Shown: in pieces, positions 52,280-62,774 of the stretch
Layout of the letters: every line of letters starts with the position of its first letter
How positions within the stretch are numbered: the stretch's first letter is position 1
Assembly: GCF_008370345.1 (NCBI RefSeq)
Contig: NZ_VTUU01000001.1
Location: 792,223-856,222, forward strand
Length of the DNA: 64,000 nucleotides
Reading direction: 5' to 3'
Origin: Marinobacter salinexigens
GTDB taxonomy: Bacteria > Pseudomonadota > Gammaproteobacteria > Pseudomonadales > Oleiphilaceae
Program-made: the position numbers and the translations under genes
The notes under the pieces: generated by a model
Databases searched by the model: none
The model's input: only the letters and a program-made list of their open reading frames with translations
Told to the model about the DNA's origin: nothing

Positions 52280-54574
52280 ATGCCAGAGTTCCAGACAACG
52301 GATGAAGGTTTTGAGCGGGTTTCACTGCGGGAGTATACAGAAAAGGCTTACCTTGATTACTCAATGTACGTCATCCTTGATCGGGCGTTACCGAACGTAG
52401 GAGACGGGCTGAAGCCAGTACAGAGGCGCATTGTCTACGCGATGTCGGAGCTGGGCCTCAAGTCCACTTCCAAGTACAAGAAGTCTGCCCGGACCGTTGG
52501 TGATGTGTTGGGTAAATTTCATCCCCATGGTGATAGCGCCTGCTACGAAGCCATGGTTCTGATGGCGCAGCCTTTTTCCTATCGTTACCCGCTGGTGGAT
52601 GGTCAGGGCAACTGGGGCTCCCCGGATGACCCTAAATCCTTCGCGGCCATGCGATATACAGAATCACGTCTGGCACCATTCGCAGATGTACTGCTCGGCG
52701 AACTGGGCCAGGGCACGGTGGATTGGGTCCCGAATTTTGATGGCACGATGGATGAGCCGTCTGTACTCCCGGCCCGTTTGCCTCACGTGTTGCTGAACGG
52801 TACTACCGGCATTGCGGTGGGAATGGCAACGGATATTCCTCCCCATAACGTGCGGGAAGTAGCTGCCGCCAGTATCCGCTTGCTGGATCAACCGGATTCA
52901 ACCGTCGACGACCTGTGTGAACACATTAAAGGCCCCGATTTCCCGACACGGGCTGAGGTGATTACGCCTCGCAAAGATATCCGGCAGATGTACGAGACTG
53001 GTCGTGGCTCCCTGCGGATGCGGGCGCGGTGGGTGCGTGAGAATGGCGAAGTCGTGGTGACCGACCTCCCTCATCAGGTTTCTGGCGCCCGGGTTCTGGA
53101 ACAGATAGCCCAGCAGATGCAGACCAAGAAGCTGCCGATGGTGGCGGACCTGCGGGATGAGTCTGACCACGAAAACCCGACCCGACTGGTGATTGTTCCC
53201 CGGTCCAATCGGGTGGATCTCGACGGCCTGATGGCCCATCTGTTTGCCAGCACTGATCTGGAAAAGACTTACCGGGTGAATATCAATGTCATCGGCAACG
53301 ATGGTCGTCCGGGTGTGAAGGGGCTGGTCCAGATCCTGACCGAATGGCTGGCGTTTCGTAAAGATACCGTCACCCGCCGACTCCAGTACCGTCTGGATAA
53401 GGTGCTGGCGCGCTTGCATATCCTCGAAGGTTTGTTGATCGCTTATCTGAACATTGATGAGGTTATTGCGATTATCCGCAACGAAGACAAGCCCAAACAG
53501 GAGTTGATGGCGCGCTTTGGTCTGTCGGCTGAGCAGGCCGAGGCTATCCTTGAACTGAAATTGCGCCACCTTGCGAAACTCGAAGAAATGAAGATCCGGG
53601 GTGAGCAGGATGAGCTCGCTGCCGAACGTGATGAGTTGCAAGCGATTCTGGGCTCAGAAGATCGTCTGCGCGAACTCATTAAAGACGAACTGCGGGCTGA
53701 CGCGGAAGCCTTTGGTGACGATCGTCGATCGCCCATTGTTGAGCGAGAAGAGGCCCGTGCATTCAGCGACGCGGATCTGGTGTCCAACGACCCGGTAACC
53801 GTTGTGCTGTCCGAGAAAGGATGGGTCAGGGCGGCCAAGGGCCATGACATTGATGCTCAGGGCCTCAGCTACAAGTCCGGAGACCGGTTTGCTCTCGCTG
53901 CGCGGGGGCGGAACAACCAGCAGGCGATATTCCTGGACTCCACGGGCCGGGCCTACTCGCTTATGGCGCATTCACTGCCTTCCGCCCGAGGGCAGGGCGA
54001 GCCGCTGACCGGCCGCATCAATCCGATTGCCGGTGCGACCTTTGCCGGGGTGCTCATGGGCGAGGCCGCCAAACGGGTGCTTCTGGTTACGGATGGTGGC
54101 TACGGCTTTGTGACAAACCTTGGCGACATGGTCAGCAAGAACCGCAACGGCAAAGCGGTGGTTTCTGTGCCCAAGGGCGCGAAAATTATGGAGCCTGTCG
54201 ATATTCCCGATACTGAAAAGGATCTGTTTATCGGTGCGGTCTCCAACGAGGGCCGGATGCTGGTGTTCCCGTTGAGTGAGTTGCCTCAGCTGGCCAAGGG
54301 TAAGGGGAACAAGATCATCAGTATCCCGTCAGCCCGCGTGATGAACCGGGAGGAATATGTCGTTGCACTTGCGGTATTCGCCCAGGATGACCAGCTGGAG
54401 ATCCGGGCAGGTAAACGCAAGATGGGGCTGCAATTCAGTGATCTGGAGCACTACCTGGGCGAGCGTGGCCGTCGTGGTCACAAGCTGCCAAGAGGGCTTC
54501 AGCGTGTAGATGCCATTGATGTCATTCCATCGGCGGCCAGGGTCCAGGAAGAGGAGAGCTCCGAGAGTGAGTGA
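52280..54574 (+). CDS. parC: DNA topoisomerase IV subunit A
   Basis: A 764-residue type IIA topoisomerase A subunit. The quinolone-region helix is [16 protein letters not shown] with wild-type-like Ser and Glu. The catalytic tyrosine is in [13 protein letters not shown]. The C-terminal pinwheel domain is present but compact, as in ParC rather than GyrA. It works with ParE. Its last codons overlap the serB start by 8 nt. Confidence 0.97.
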   Translation: MPEFQTTDEGFERVSLREYTEKAYLDYSMYVILDRALPNVGDGLKPVQRRIVYAMSELGLKSTSKYKKSARTVGDVLGKFHPHGDSACYEAMVLMAQPFSYRYPLVDGQGNWGSPDDPKSFAAMRYTESRLAPFADVLLGELGQGTVDWVPNFDGTMDEPSVLPARLPHVLLNGTTGIAVGMATDIPPHNVREVAAASIRLLDQPDSTVDDLCEHIKGPDFPTRAEVITPRKDIRQMYETGRGSLRMRARWVRENGEVVVTDLPHQVSGARVLEQIAQQMQTKKLPMVADLRDESDHENPTRLVIVPRSNRVDLDGLMAHLFASTDLEKTYRVNINVIGNDGRPGVKGLVQILTEWLAFRKDTVTRRLQYRLDKVLARLHILEGLLIAYLNIDEVIAIIRNEDKPKQELMARFGLSAEQAEAILELKLRHLAKLEEMKIRGEQDELAAERDELQAILGSEDRLRELIKDELRADAEAFGDDRRSPIVEREEARAFSDADLVSNDPVTVVLSEKGWVRAAKGHDIDAQGLSYKSGDRFALAARGRNNQQAIFLDSTGRAYSLMAHSLPSARGQGEPLTGRINPIAGATFAGVLMGEAAKRVLLVTDGGYGFVTNLGDMVSKNRNGKAVVSVPKGAKIMEPVDIPDTEKDLFIGAVSNEGRMLVFPLSELPQLAKGKGNKIISIPSARVMNREEYVVALAVFAQDDQLEIRAGKRKMGLQFSDLEHYLGERGRRGHKLPRGLQRVDAIDVIPSAARVQEEESSESE

Positions 54575-55799
54575 ACTGGTACTGATTAACGTATCCGGCC
54601 GCGACAAGCCGGGACTGACTTCCGAAATTACTGGCATCATGGGTCAGTATGACGTGCGTATTCTCGATATTGGTCAGGCCGTTATCCATGATCATCTGAC
54701 GTGGGGAATTCTGATCGAGATTCCAGATGAGTCAAAGTCGTCGCCGGTTATCCGCGACCTGCTGTTCCGGCTCCATGCACTGGATCTGCAGGTGCACTTT
54801 GCGCCGATTACCATTGAAGAGTACCAGGCCTGGGCTGCGGGTCGTAATCGTGCCTGCTACATCGTTACGCTGCTGTCCAGAGATATCAAAGCAGAGCAGA
54901 TAGCCCGGGTGTCAGCGATTACTGCTCGTCATGGGCTCAATATTGACAATATATCCCGGCTATCTGCCCGCCCGTCGCTGAACTCATCGGAGAATCGCAT
55001 CGCCTGTGTCGAGTTCTCTGTGCGGGGCACGCCGTCGGATCTGGAAACGCTTCGGGCGGATTTCCTCCATATCGCCGGCGAGATGAATGTCGATATCGCA
55101 TTCCAGGAAGATTCCATCTTCCGCCGCAATCGACGTCTGGTGGTGTTTGATATGGACTCCACTCTGATTGAAGCCGAGGTTATCGATGAACTGGCGATGG
55201 AGGCCGGTGTTGGAGAACAGGTGGCTGAAATCACTGAGCGAGCGATGCAGGGGGAGCTGGATTTCAGCCAGAGTTTTGCTGAGCGTCTGGCGCTGCTCAA
55301 GGGGCTTGATGAATCGGTGCTGGAGGGTATTGCCGCCCGCCTGAAAATGACAGAGGGTGCAGAACATCTGATCCGTAGCCTCAAGGGGCTGGGGTATCGT
55401 ACTGCTATTCTTTCCGGTGGATTCACCTATTTCGCCCGGCACCTGCAGAACAAGTTGGGAATCGATTACGTATATGCCAACGAGCTGGAAATCGAAGACG
55501 GAAAAGTGACTGGCCGGGTTTCGGGTCAGATTGTGGATGGCAAACGCAAGGCTGAACTGCTGCAGGAAATCGCCAGGAAAGAGCATATCTCCCGTGAGCA
55601 GGTCATTGCTGTTGGTGATGGTGCCAATGACCTTCCGATGCTAAGCCAGGCGGGTCTTGGGGTGGCATTCCGTGCCAAGCCGCTGGTGAAAGAATCTGCG
55701 CGCCATTCTATTTCCACTCTGGGGCTGGATGCGATCCTCTACCTGATAGGGTTCAGGGAAAGCGAGGCTAACCAGAGTCTCGAAAAGTCGGGATTCTGA
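54567..55799 (+). CDS. serB: Phosphoserine phosphatase with N-terminal ACT domains
   Basis: About 410 residues. The N-terminal half contains two ACT-type regulatory domains ([38 protein letters not shown]). The HAD phosphatase domain has [19 protein letters not shown] (catalytic Asp195, Asp197) and [17 protein letters not shown]. It makes serine from phosphoserine. Length agrees with the Pseudomonas enzyme rather than the shorter E. coli one. The start is GTG at 54567 inside the end of parC; the more upstream start is not family-like. The serB-fimX-fimW neighbourhood matches P. aeruginosa. Confidence 0.95.
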   Translation: MSELVLINVSGRDKPGLTSEITGIMGQYDVRILDIGQAVIHDHLTWGILIEIPDESKSSPVIRDLLFRLHALDLQVHFAPITIEEYQAWAAGRNRACYIVTLLSRDIKAEQIARVSAITARHGLNIDNISRLSARPSLNSSENRIACVEFSVRGTPSDLETLRADFLHIAGEMNVDIAFQEDSIFRRNRRLVVFDMDSTLIEAEVIDELAMEAGVGEQVAEITERAMQGELDFSQSFAERLALLKGLDESVLEGIAARLKMTEGAEHLIRSLKGLGYRTAILSGGFTYFARHLQNKLGIDYVYANELEIEDGKVTGRVSGQIVDGKRKAELLQEIARKEHISREQVIAVGDGANDLPMLSQAGLGVAFRAKPLVKESARHSISTLGLDAILYLIGFRESEANQSLEKSGF

Positions 55800-55806
55800 T
55801 CTGGAG

Positions 55807-55846
55807 AAACAAAAACGGCGCCCGATTTGAGGCGCCGTTTTTGTTT
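55807..55846. terminator. Bidirectional intrinsic terminator between serB and fimX
   Basis: A perfect 16-bp inverted repeat: left 55807-55822 (AAACAAAAACGGCGCC), loop CGATTTGA, right 55831-55846. The A/T-rich outer stem makes it work for both convergent genes. Confidence 0.92.
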
Positions 55847-55860
55847 GTGTGAACCGGTAG

Positions 55861-57945
55861 TTACTGATCCCCGAAGTCGTAGTTCATTTCCGGTACAGGA
55901 GCCTGGAGGTAGTAACCCTGGATGTAGTTCACACCAGCCTGCCACAACGTAGCCAGAATGCTGGCATTTTCCACCAACGGGATAATAGTGAGTTTGCCCG
56001 CGTTCTGGAGGCTCTGAACCATTTCCTTGAGGTGCTCCTTGGCTTCTTCGTTCTTCTGGATTTCCTCAGTGAACGAACCATCGACTTTCACATAATCGGT
56101 TTCGATGTGTTTGAGGGTGTTGAACGGATTCAGCGCACATCCGAACTGGCTGATCGAAAGTTTGCAATGGAGTTCGTGAACGGCTTTCGCGAACTCTTTG
56201 GCCTGCTTCATGAAGTTGTTCGCATCCCCTTCCCGGATCTGGAAAATCAGCGAGTCGCCTGGCAGACGCGCCGCTTTAAGAGCGACGCTGAGCCACGGCG
56301 TGAAGGTCTTGTCCTGCAGGGTCTCTGCGGTCACGTTAAGGAACAGACGGGTATCGTGCCCCCTCGACCGGTGGCTGGATAGCTGTTTGATGGTCTGGAG
56401 AATGACCCAGCGATCGATCTTGATAGCCGTATCCGAGGGTCCCATGGGAGGGAGGAAGTCGTAAGGTGAGACTTCATTACCTTCCTTGTCCAGCATTCGA
56501 ACAAAGGCTTCGTAGTGCTCTTCGCCTTCGCCCCGAAGGTTAATAATAGGCTGGAACAGAAGCTTGAAGCGATTCTCGTCAAGCGCTCTCTGGATGGCTT
56601 CGATCGAGTTGCTTTCGTCTAGGGATTCATAATCGGCAGGGTTGTACACGTTGACGCCGTTGCCCTGTTCGTGTCCCTCTTTCTTCTTGACGTCGGCAGA
56701 TGCGGTGTGGGCTCGTCCGAGCAGCTCTTCTGCTTTGGGTGAGTTCTCTGTAATCGCTGCTACACCAATGCTGACGCTGATCTGAACGGTGCGTCCGTTG
56801 ATGTCGAACAGATGATCTTCGATGGCCTTGCGTACTTTTTCACAGAATGCAGCCATGGACTTCTCGTCGCCGGGCTGGGCCATGAAACAGAACGCATCAT
56901 CGCTCAGGCGAGCGAGAGTGATGTCGTCGCTGACCTGCTCTTTAAGCAGGTTAGCCAGATCACCGAGAAGCAGATCGGCTCCTGCAATGCCGACCTTGCT
57001 CTTCAGGCTCATGAAACTGTCCAGAGCAATGTACGCAAGCGCGCCGGATTCGTTGTTCTTGCCGGCCTTGGCAATATTTTCGGCCAGGGCATCCATCAGG
57101 TACTGGCGATTATACAACCCGGTTAGCAGGTCCTGGCTGCTGATCTGGCGTAGCTTCTCTTCCAGTTCGGCATCGCTGTGTTCCGGCTGGAGGACGATCT
57201 GGGTACAGGCTTCGCCATCGTAGGTCGCGGCAGACACGGATACGGTAACGCTCAACTCCTGATCGTCGCTTCGGACCGCGGTAAAATTGAATGACATGCC
57301 ATCTTCACGCTTATCCGCGAAGGATTTCATGAAGTCCTTGTAGGCGTCCTGGCTCTCTGAGGTGAGCGTGTCGAGAACAGGGATGCAGATGAGATCATCG
57401 ATGTCGTCATAGCCGAGGAATTCCATGTACGACTGGTTGGCGTAGATGTGCATGCCGTCGTTGATATAGGCAATGGCATCTTTGGAGCTTTCCAGAAGAA
57501 GTTGGCAGCGTTGCTCTGCTTCCCGCAGGTGGGAGTCGAGTGCCCGACGACGCCGACGCTCCTCCAGCGCTGCGAGTTCGCGGTTAACCACCAGTACCAG
57601 AAGATCGGTGTAATCGGCGGGGACGGTGTCCTGGGCGCCGGCTTTCATGACAGACACCTTTCGCTCGCGACTCTGGTCTTCGGTCAGCAGAATGAAAGGA
57701 ATGTCCTTGTCGAGCCTCCGAATCATCCCCAGGGCGTCATCGGCACCAAACTCCTGTTCGGTATCCCGGGCAAGCAACAGGTCCCAGTTTCCCGATTTCA
57801 GCGCTTCCTCAAGATCTTCTTCTGACGTGATTCGGTGAGCCCGGGTTGCTTTGCCGGAATTTCGGAGCAAGCTGACCAGTGATTCAGCATCATTCTGGGA
57901 CGGGTCGAGAATCAGCAGGTGTACGGTCGCATTCTTCTTCTGCAT
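55861..57945 (-). CDS. fimX: FimX-like c-di-GMP receptor (REC-PAS-degenerate GGDEF-degenerate EAL)
   Basis: A 694-residue protein with the FimX domain order: receiver-like (about 5-125), PAS (about 145-260), GGDEF (about 275-435) and EAL (about 450-690). The GGDEF active site is lost (RLSDDAF). The EAL domain is also degenerate: YEAFVR for EAL, SQFGCAL for DDFG, and PLVENA for EGVE. It should therefore bind rather than make or break c-di-GMP, as P. aeruginosa FimX does to control type IV pilus assembly and twitching. The gene next to serB supports the name (PA4959/PA4960 order). Confidence 0.88.
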   Translation of the reverse strand: MQKKNATVHLLILDPSQNDAESLVSLLRNSGKATRAHRITSEEDLEEALKSGNWDLLLARDTEQEFGADDALGMIRRLDKDIPFILLTEDQSRERKVSVMKAGAQDTVPADYTDLLVLVVNRELAALEERRRRRALDSHLREAEQRCQLLLESSKDAIAYINDGMHIYANQSYMEFLGYDDIDDLICIPVLDTLTSESQDAYKDFMKSFADKREDGMSFNFTAVRSDDQELSVTVSVSAATYDGEACTQIVLQPEHSDAELEEKLRQISSQDLLTGLYNRQYLMDALAENIAKAGKNNESGALAYIALDSFMSLKSKVGIAGADLLLGDLANLLKEQVSDDITLARLSDDAFCFMAQPGDEKSMAAFCEKVRKAIEDHLFDINGRTVQISVSIGVAAITENSPKAEELLGRAHTASADVKKKEGHEQGNGVNVYNPADYESLDESNSIEAIQRALDENRFKLLFQPIINLRGEGEEHYEAFVRMLDKEGNEVSPYDFLPPMGPSDTAIKIDRWVILQTIKQLSSHRSRGHDTRLFLNVTAETLQDKTFTPWLSVALKAARLPGDSLIFQIREGDANNFMKQAKEFAKAVHELHCKLSISQFGCALNPFNTLKHIETDYVKVDGSFTEEIQKNEEAKEHLKEMVQSLQNAGKLTIIPLVENASILATLWQAGVNYIQGYYLQAPVPEMNYDFGDQ

Positions 57946-58059
57946 TCGTAATGTATCTCGTCGAGTACTCGGTTACTTACGCTGAATGATGAAGGGGATA
58001 TGCTGCAATAACAACCCTGAGGGCGCGCCGGATGCCTGTAATTTGATCTCCGTTGGGTA

Positions 58060-59868
58060 TCAGAGCGATGGCCAGAGAGAATCAAACTCATCTTCGCTGG
58101 TACTCGGCTGCCCCTGCTGTGCAGCGGCGGGCGAGAGAGTTTTGTTGTTCTGCAATTTCAATTCAAACTGACTTATGCTGCCGGTTGCGGAAACCTTGCT
58201 GGACAGGTAACCCTGATCCTCGCGGCCATCATGGAGCAGGGAAATCCGGCTTCCGGACTGAAATGGCAGTCGCGGAGTAATCAGCGTGGCTGACTGGTTA
58301 ACCACGCTTATTTCGGGGAGCAGGAGGCCGCGAAGATACTCGCTGTTGTTGCCGATCTTCTGGATCAGCCGCACACCGCAGGGGGAGGCGCTGGGAGCCA
58401 GCAGCTCAATACCGACATGGGTGCCCTGGTTCTTGATCTGCCGTATCCACCGGACAATGGCAACGCTCCACGGATGTGAGGTCTGTTCGCGGACCCCCAG
58501 AAGTTCGCCAGCCTGCAGTGTGTTGGGAATGCCGCTCTCCCAGGCAACGCAATAGCCGCCCGGACTGGTGTTTATCAGCCAGGCATGGTGGGAATCCGGA
58601 ATATTTCGTTCTGCAATGTGAGTCGGTGTGGTTCCGTTACTGTCCCGGAAATTGATGGGCGCGTCGGATCTCTGCGCCGGGTTGTCACTGGGCCCGGCGT
58701 CGTAGGCTCCGGCCCATGGATCTGCTTCTTTGCGGGGCTCGCGCAGGAACAGGTTGCCTTCGTCTTGAGGGGCGTTGTTGTTGCCACTGACGAATTCCGT
58801 GAAGGTTTTTTCGCCGGCAATAAAGTAATGCGCGGCTGTCAGGCCAACACAGATCTCCAGAGTGCCTTCACTGGCGACCCGGTTGAAGTTACGCTTCGCC
58901 AGAATGCCAAGAGCCTGGCTCAGGTGCGTCAGCAGAGTGTCGCTGACTTTTGCCGGGATCTGGAGGTCGGCGGCGGTGTCCGTGCGGCTTCGCCGTGCCT
59001 GCAGAGTTTCGGAAACCTTGGCGGACAAATCCCGGGTATCAAAATCCAGGCTTTCCTCACCGGGTTGCTGCCCGAGCAGGCTCCGGTACACCGGCGGCGT
59101 ATCACTTTCCATGTTGACCACAAAAAGACTGTCGGAATTGGAGTTAGTCCCGAAGCTGGTGAAGTCCGTCCAGTTTTCAAACAGTTCGTATGCCTGTATC
59201 AGCTCTGGCTGACGCAGCTGGTTCGGGCGTGCGCAGCCCAGCAGAAGAACCCGTTTATAACTGTCTGCCACCGAGCTGGAGCGACGATATTGCAGGGTGT
59301 CATCGTCTATCTGAAGGCTGCCCAGTTTGTTGCGGTTGGCGAATCGGAAAAGACGGTGGCACTCAAGCCAGCTTTGTGCCGGGCTGGGACAATACAGCTG
59401 GTGAGATCGCATAATGGTGGAGCCAAGCTCCGATATGGCCCGGTGGATAGCCATCGCAACCGGTTTGCGGTTCTTCTCCAGTCCGCCGTTGTCCAGGAAC
59501 TCCAGTACGCACAGCTTGTAGCCTGAGGCCAGATGCAACTGCAGAGCCTGCGCCAGGTTGGCTATCTTGCGCTGCTTTTCCGGAAGGGCGACAGCCAGAC
59601 CGAGAAAATGCCGGGATAACTCGTTGCAGACAAAATGAATCTTTTCCCGAACCAGTTCCAGATACTGAATCCGTTGCTGGGGCGGGGTGAACAGATGATT
59701 GATCTCGATAATGGCATGGTAGAGCTGGCGTGATGCCTCACCGATGTTGGCCATTGGTAGCTGTTCGACCCAGGCCCTGAAGGCTTTTGGGGTCGTGTCA
59801 CAGAATGACAGGCTCGGTGTTTTCTGTTCAGGAACTCTGAGATCTGGTTTCAGGGTCATGCCTTCCAT
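58060..59868 (-). CDS. PilZ-domain protein, probable FimW homologue
   Basis: A 602-residue soluble protein. The N-terminal 450 residues are helix-rich and unfamiliar, with LTHLSQALGILAKRNFNRVA in the middle. The C-terminal about 150 residues look like a PilZ domain: an arginine near AERNIPDSHHAWLINTSPGG, where NTSPGG fits the (D/N)xSxxG c-di-GMP motif. It lies directly upstream of fimX on the same strand, the place of P. aeruginosa PA4958, described as the c-di-GMP effector FimW in surface attachment. The start is uncertain by three codons (MEGMTLKP). Confidence 0.75.
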   Translation of the reverse strand: MEGMTLKPDLRVPEQKTPSLSFCDTTPKAFRAWVEQLPMANIGEASRQLYHAIIEINHLFTPPQQRIQYLELVREKIHFVCNELSRHFLGLAVALPEKQRKIANLAQALQLHLASGYKLCVLEFLDNGGLEKNRKPVAMAIHRAISELGSTIMRSHQLYCPSPAQSWLECHRLFRFANRNKLGSLQIDDDTLQYRRSSSVADSYKRVLLLGCARPNQLRQPELIQAYELFENWTDFTSFGTNSNSDSLFVVNMESDTPPVYRSLLGQQPGEESLDFDTRDLSAKVSETLQARRSRTDTAADLQIPAKVSDTLLTHLSQALGILAKRNFNRVASEGTLEICVGLTAAHYFIAGEKTFTEFVSGNNNAPQDEGNLFLREPRKEADPWAGAYDAGPSDNPAQRSDAPINFRDSNGTTPTHIAERNIPDSHHAWLINTSPGGYCVAWESGIPNTLQAGELLGVREQTSHPWSVAIVRWIRQIKNQGTHVGIELLAPSASPCGVRLIQKIGNNSEYLRGLLLPEISVVNQSATLITPRLPFQSGSRISLLHDGREDQGYLSSKVSATGSISQFELKLQNNKTLSPAAAQQGQPSTSEDEFDSLWPSL

Positions 59869-60133
59869 GCCTTTCTTGGGATTGCGCCATTCGTCGTCAT
59901 TAACCGGTGCGGTCAGCCTTTAAAGATGTTTTTCTGATTAATCTTTGCTGTCCGGTAACAACCGGGGGCACCGAAAGTCGATATTGTTATGATTGGTTGT
60001 CACCGAACTTTAAAATAGCAAACTCGTGACAAAAAGCGAGAAGTTCACTAGTTGACAATCTTTCACAGTTTCCTGTCTGTGGTGCTGAAAATTGCTTCAC
60101 GGGAAACACTGGTAGACCGCTTTCTAACAGGTA

Positions 60134-61168
60134 TTACGGGAACAGGTTTATCGGTGTTTTGCTCTTCTCGCCGGGAATCTCCCTGACCAGTCGCGGAACC
60201 AGAAATCCTGGCAGTCTCTCCAGTAATTCGCGCATCAGTCGGCGAGCCTGTTCGTCGGAGACGTCGTAATGATGTGCGCCTCTAACCGGATCAAATGCGT
60301 GCAGGTAGTACGGCAGCACGCCGGCATCGAACAGGGTTTCGCTCAATTCTTCGAGGGTACTGGCGTTATCATTCACGCCCCGGAGAATCACACTCTGGTT
60401 CAGCAGGGTAACGCCGGCAGAACGCAGGTAGCCGAGAGCCCGACGGGTTGCCATGTCTATTTCTGCAGCATGGTTAATGTGCAGAACCATGATGACCTTG
60501 AGCTTGGTGGACGTGATCCATTTCAGCAGGGCGTCGCAGACTCGCTGGGGGATGACCACTGGCAGTCGGCTGTGAATGCGCAGCCGGCGAATGTGCGGTA
60601 CCGAGCTTATGGCCTCCACCCATTGAGCCAACAGGCGATCGTTCACTGCCAGAGGATCGCCGCCGCTGAAAATGACTTCATTGATTTCCGGGCTGGCGTG
60701 CAGAGTGTCGATGACGGTCTGGCGATCTGTGGGAGACAGTCGTTGTTCGTCGTATGGAAAATGCCTGCGAAAACAATAGCGGCAGTTGACGGCGCACTGC
60801 CCTGTCACCATCACCAGGGCTCTGCTCTGATATTTCCGGATCAGGCCGGTGATATTAATGGCTGAGTCTTCCTGCAGAGGATCCCGGACAAACCCGGGCA
60901 TCTCGTCAGTTTCATCCTCCAGGGGCAAAACCTGTCGCAGCAGGGGGTCGGAGGGATCCCCTTTGCGCATTCTGTTCAGAAACGGTTCGGGCACCCGTAT
61001 CGGAAACAGCTCATGCCCTGCCAGAGCGCCCTGAAACCATTGCTGGGGCAGTTCCAGTCGGCGCAACAGAGCCTCCGGGGTGGTGACGGATTCGGAGAAC
61101 AGTTGTTGCCATGAGGTATCATCGTCCGCAACGTGGGCTTCTATACGGGCGGGGGTTCGCTGTATCAT
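60134..61168 (-). CDS. epmB: EF-P beta-lysylation protein EpmB (lysine 2,3-aminomutase-like radical SAM)
   Basis: A 344-residue radical SAM enzyme of the KamA family. The cluster motif is CAVNCRYC (Cys125, Cys129, Cys132). The C-terminal zinc/oligomerisation extension of true lysine 2,3-aminomutase is missing, as in EpmB (YjeK). It converts L-lysine to (R)-beta-lysine for EF-P modification. The gene is divergent from efp, with 45 bp between starts, and epmA follows efp. Confidence 0.95.
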   Translation of the reverse strand: MIQRTPARIEAHVADDDTSWQQLFSESVTTPEALLRRLELPQQWFQGALAGHELFPIRVPEPFLNRMRKGDPSDPLLRQVLPLEDETDEMPGFVRDPLQEDSAINITGLIRKYQSRALVMVTGQCAVNCRYCFRRHFPYDEQRLSPTDRQTVIDTLHASPEINEVIFSGGDPLAVNDRLLAQWVEAISSVPHIRRLRIHSRLPVVIPQRVCDALLKWITSTKLKVIMVLHINHAAEIDMATRRALGYLRSAGVTLLNQSVILRGVNDNASTLEELSETLFDAGVLPYYLHAFDPVRGAHHYDVSDEQARRLMRELLERLPGFLVPRLVREIPGEKSKTPINLFP

Positions 61169-61213
61169 AGCGACCTTTGAATTTTTAACAGCATTTTGTC
61201 AGGTGGACATTTC

Positions 61214-61789
61214 ATGGCTTCATATTCTACCAATGAATTCCGCAGTGGTCTTAAGGTTTTGCTGGATGGTGACCCATGTATCATCCTTGAAAATGAGTTC
61301 GTAAAGCCGGGGAAAGGTCAGGCGTTCAACCGTGTGAAACTTCGCAATCTGAACTCCAACCGGGTGTGGGAACGTACCTTCAAGTCCGGTGAAAGTCTTG
61401 AAGCTGCAGACGTTATCGATCTGGATATGGAATACCTTTATACCGATGGTGAGTTCTGGCATTTCATGCTGACCGATGGTTCTTTCGAGCAGCACGCAGC
61501 CGATGCCAAAGCCGTGGGCGACACCACCAAGTGGCTGAAAGAGCAGGATGTCTACACCGTAACCCTGTACAACGGTGCGCCCCTGAGTGTAACTCCGCCG
61601 AACTTCGTCGAGCTGGAAGTTGTGGATACTGACCCCGGCATGAAAGGTGATACCGCTCAGGGTGGTTCCAAACCGGCAACCCTGACGACGGGTGCTGTCG
61701 TCAACGTTCCTCTGTTTATCACCATTGGTGAAGTGCTGAAGGTAGATACCCGGACCGGGGACTACGTCAGCCGCGTCAAGAGCAGCTGA
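61214..61789 (+). CDS. efp: Translation elongation factor P
   Basis: A 191-residue EF-P with KOW, central OB and C-terminal OB domains. The modification loop is [11 protein letters not shown], with Lys34 in the position beta-lysylated in E. coli. EF-P rescues ribosomes stalled on proline stretches. The start is the ATG at 61214 with AGGTGG upstream; a preceding ATG at 61196 is in frame but not family-like. The divergent epmB and downstream epmA genes complete the modification set. Confidence 0.97.
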   Translation: MASYSTNEFRSGLKVLLDGDPCIILENEFVKPGKGQAFNRVKLRNLNSNRVWERTFKSGESLEAADVIDLDMEYLYTDGEFWHFMLTDGSFEQHAADAKAVGDTTKWLKEQDVYTVTLYNGAPLSVTPPNFVELEVVDTDPGMKGDTAQGGSKPATLTTGAVVNVPLFITIGEVLKVDTRTGDYVSRVKSS

Positions 61790-61796
61790 TTACCCC

Positions 61797-62762
61797 ATGA
61801 CCGGAACTGTCTGGCGGCCATCGGCCGCACAGGCTGCCCTGGAAAGCCGTGCACGGCAGCTGGCCTACGTGCGCGGCTTTTTTGCTGACAGATCTGTCCT
61901 GGAAGTTGAAACGCCCATCCTCGGACGTCACTCAGTGACGGATCTCAATCTCGACAGCGTTCAGGCTGACGTCTCCGCCCAAGGGGTTAGTGGCGGCTGG
62001 CTGCAGACCTCTCCGGAATACCACATGAAGCGCCTTCTGGCGGCCGGTTCGGGCCCCATCTTCCAGGTTTCCCGGGTGTTTCGTGATGGCGAGCGAGGGC
62101 GGCGCCACAATCCTGAGTTCTCCATGCTGGAGTGGTACCGGCCGGGGTTCGATGATCAGTCATTGATGTCCGAGGTAGGCGATCTGGTCTGTGGCTGGCT
62201 GGGTTGTGAGCGGCCCCGGCAGCTGACATACCGCGAAGCTCTGCTCGCATATGCGCATCTGGACCCGTTCGATGTGTCTGACCATCAGCTCAGGCGTCGG
62301 TGCGAAGAGTGGCTTGACCCCATTCAACTGGCAGACATGAGCCGTGACGCCTGTCTCGATATGATCATGAGCTTTGTCGTGGAACCTGATCTGGGGCGCG
62401 ACTTCCCTGTATTTCTGACCGCCTATCCGGCGTCGCAAGCAGCTCTGGCCAGAACTTCCGAATGCGAGGGCATTCGTGTGGCGCACCGATTCGAATTGTA
62501 TGTTGACGGCCTCGAGCTGTGTAATGGCTACTGGGAGCTGACAGATCCTGAAGAGCAGCGTCGTCGCTTCGAAGCGGATAATGTTTTGAGAAAGCGGGCT
62601 GGAAAGCCTGTGATGGCGATTGACGAGCCATTTCTCGCCGCCATCGGATCCGGTTTGCCTGATTGCGCGGGTGTGGCCCTGGGGCTGGACCGGCTGTTGA
62701 TGGTGAAAATGGGCACCCAGGATATCGCGGATGTCCTGGGCTTCCCGTTCGAAAGGGCCTGA
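61797..62762 (+). CDS. epmA: EF-P--(R)-beta-lysine ligase EpmA (GenX/PoxA/YjeA)
   Basis: A 321-residue class II lysyl-tRNA-synthetase-like protein without an anticodon domain. Motif 2 is FQVSRVFRDGERGRRHNPEF and motif 3 is GVALGLDRLLM. It activates beta-lysine and joins it to EF-P Lys34. It lies 7 nt after efp, so the two are co-transcribed. It is convergent with psd, 12 bp apart. Confidence 0.96.
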   Translation: MTGTVWRPSAAQAALESRARQLAYVRGFFADRSVLEVETPILGRHSVTDLNLDSVQADVSAQGVSGGWLQTSPEYHMKRLLAAGSGPIFQVSRVFRDGERGRRHNPEFSMLEWYRPGFDDQSLMSEVGDLVCGWLGCERPRQLTYREALLAYAHLDPFDVSDHQLRRRCEEWLDPIQLADMSRDACLDMIMSFVVEPDLGRDFPVFLTAYPASQAALARTSECEGIRVAHRFELYVDGLELCNGYWELTDPEEQRRRFEADNVLRKRAGKPVMAIDEPFLAAIGSGLPDCAGVALGLDRLLMVKMGTQDIADVLGFPFERA

Positions 62763-62774
62763 TGGCGATTTCGA

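Noticed and set aside
59952..59965. CCGGT-AACA-ACCGG hairpin upstream of fimW
   Set aside because: Short stem without a T tract; not convincing as a terminator or an operator.
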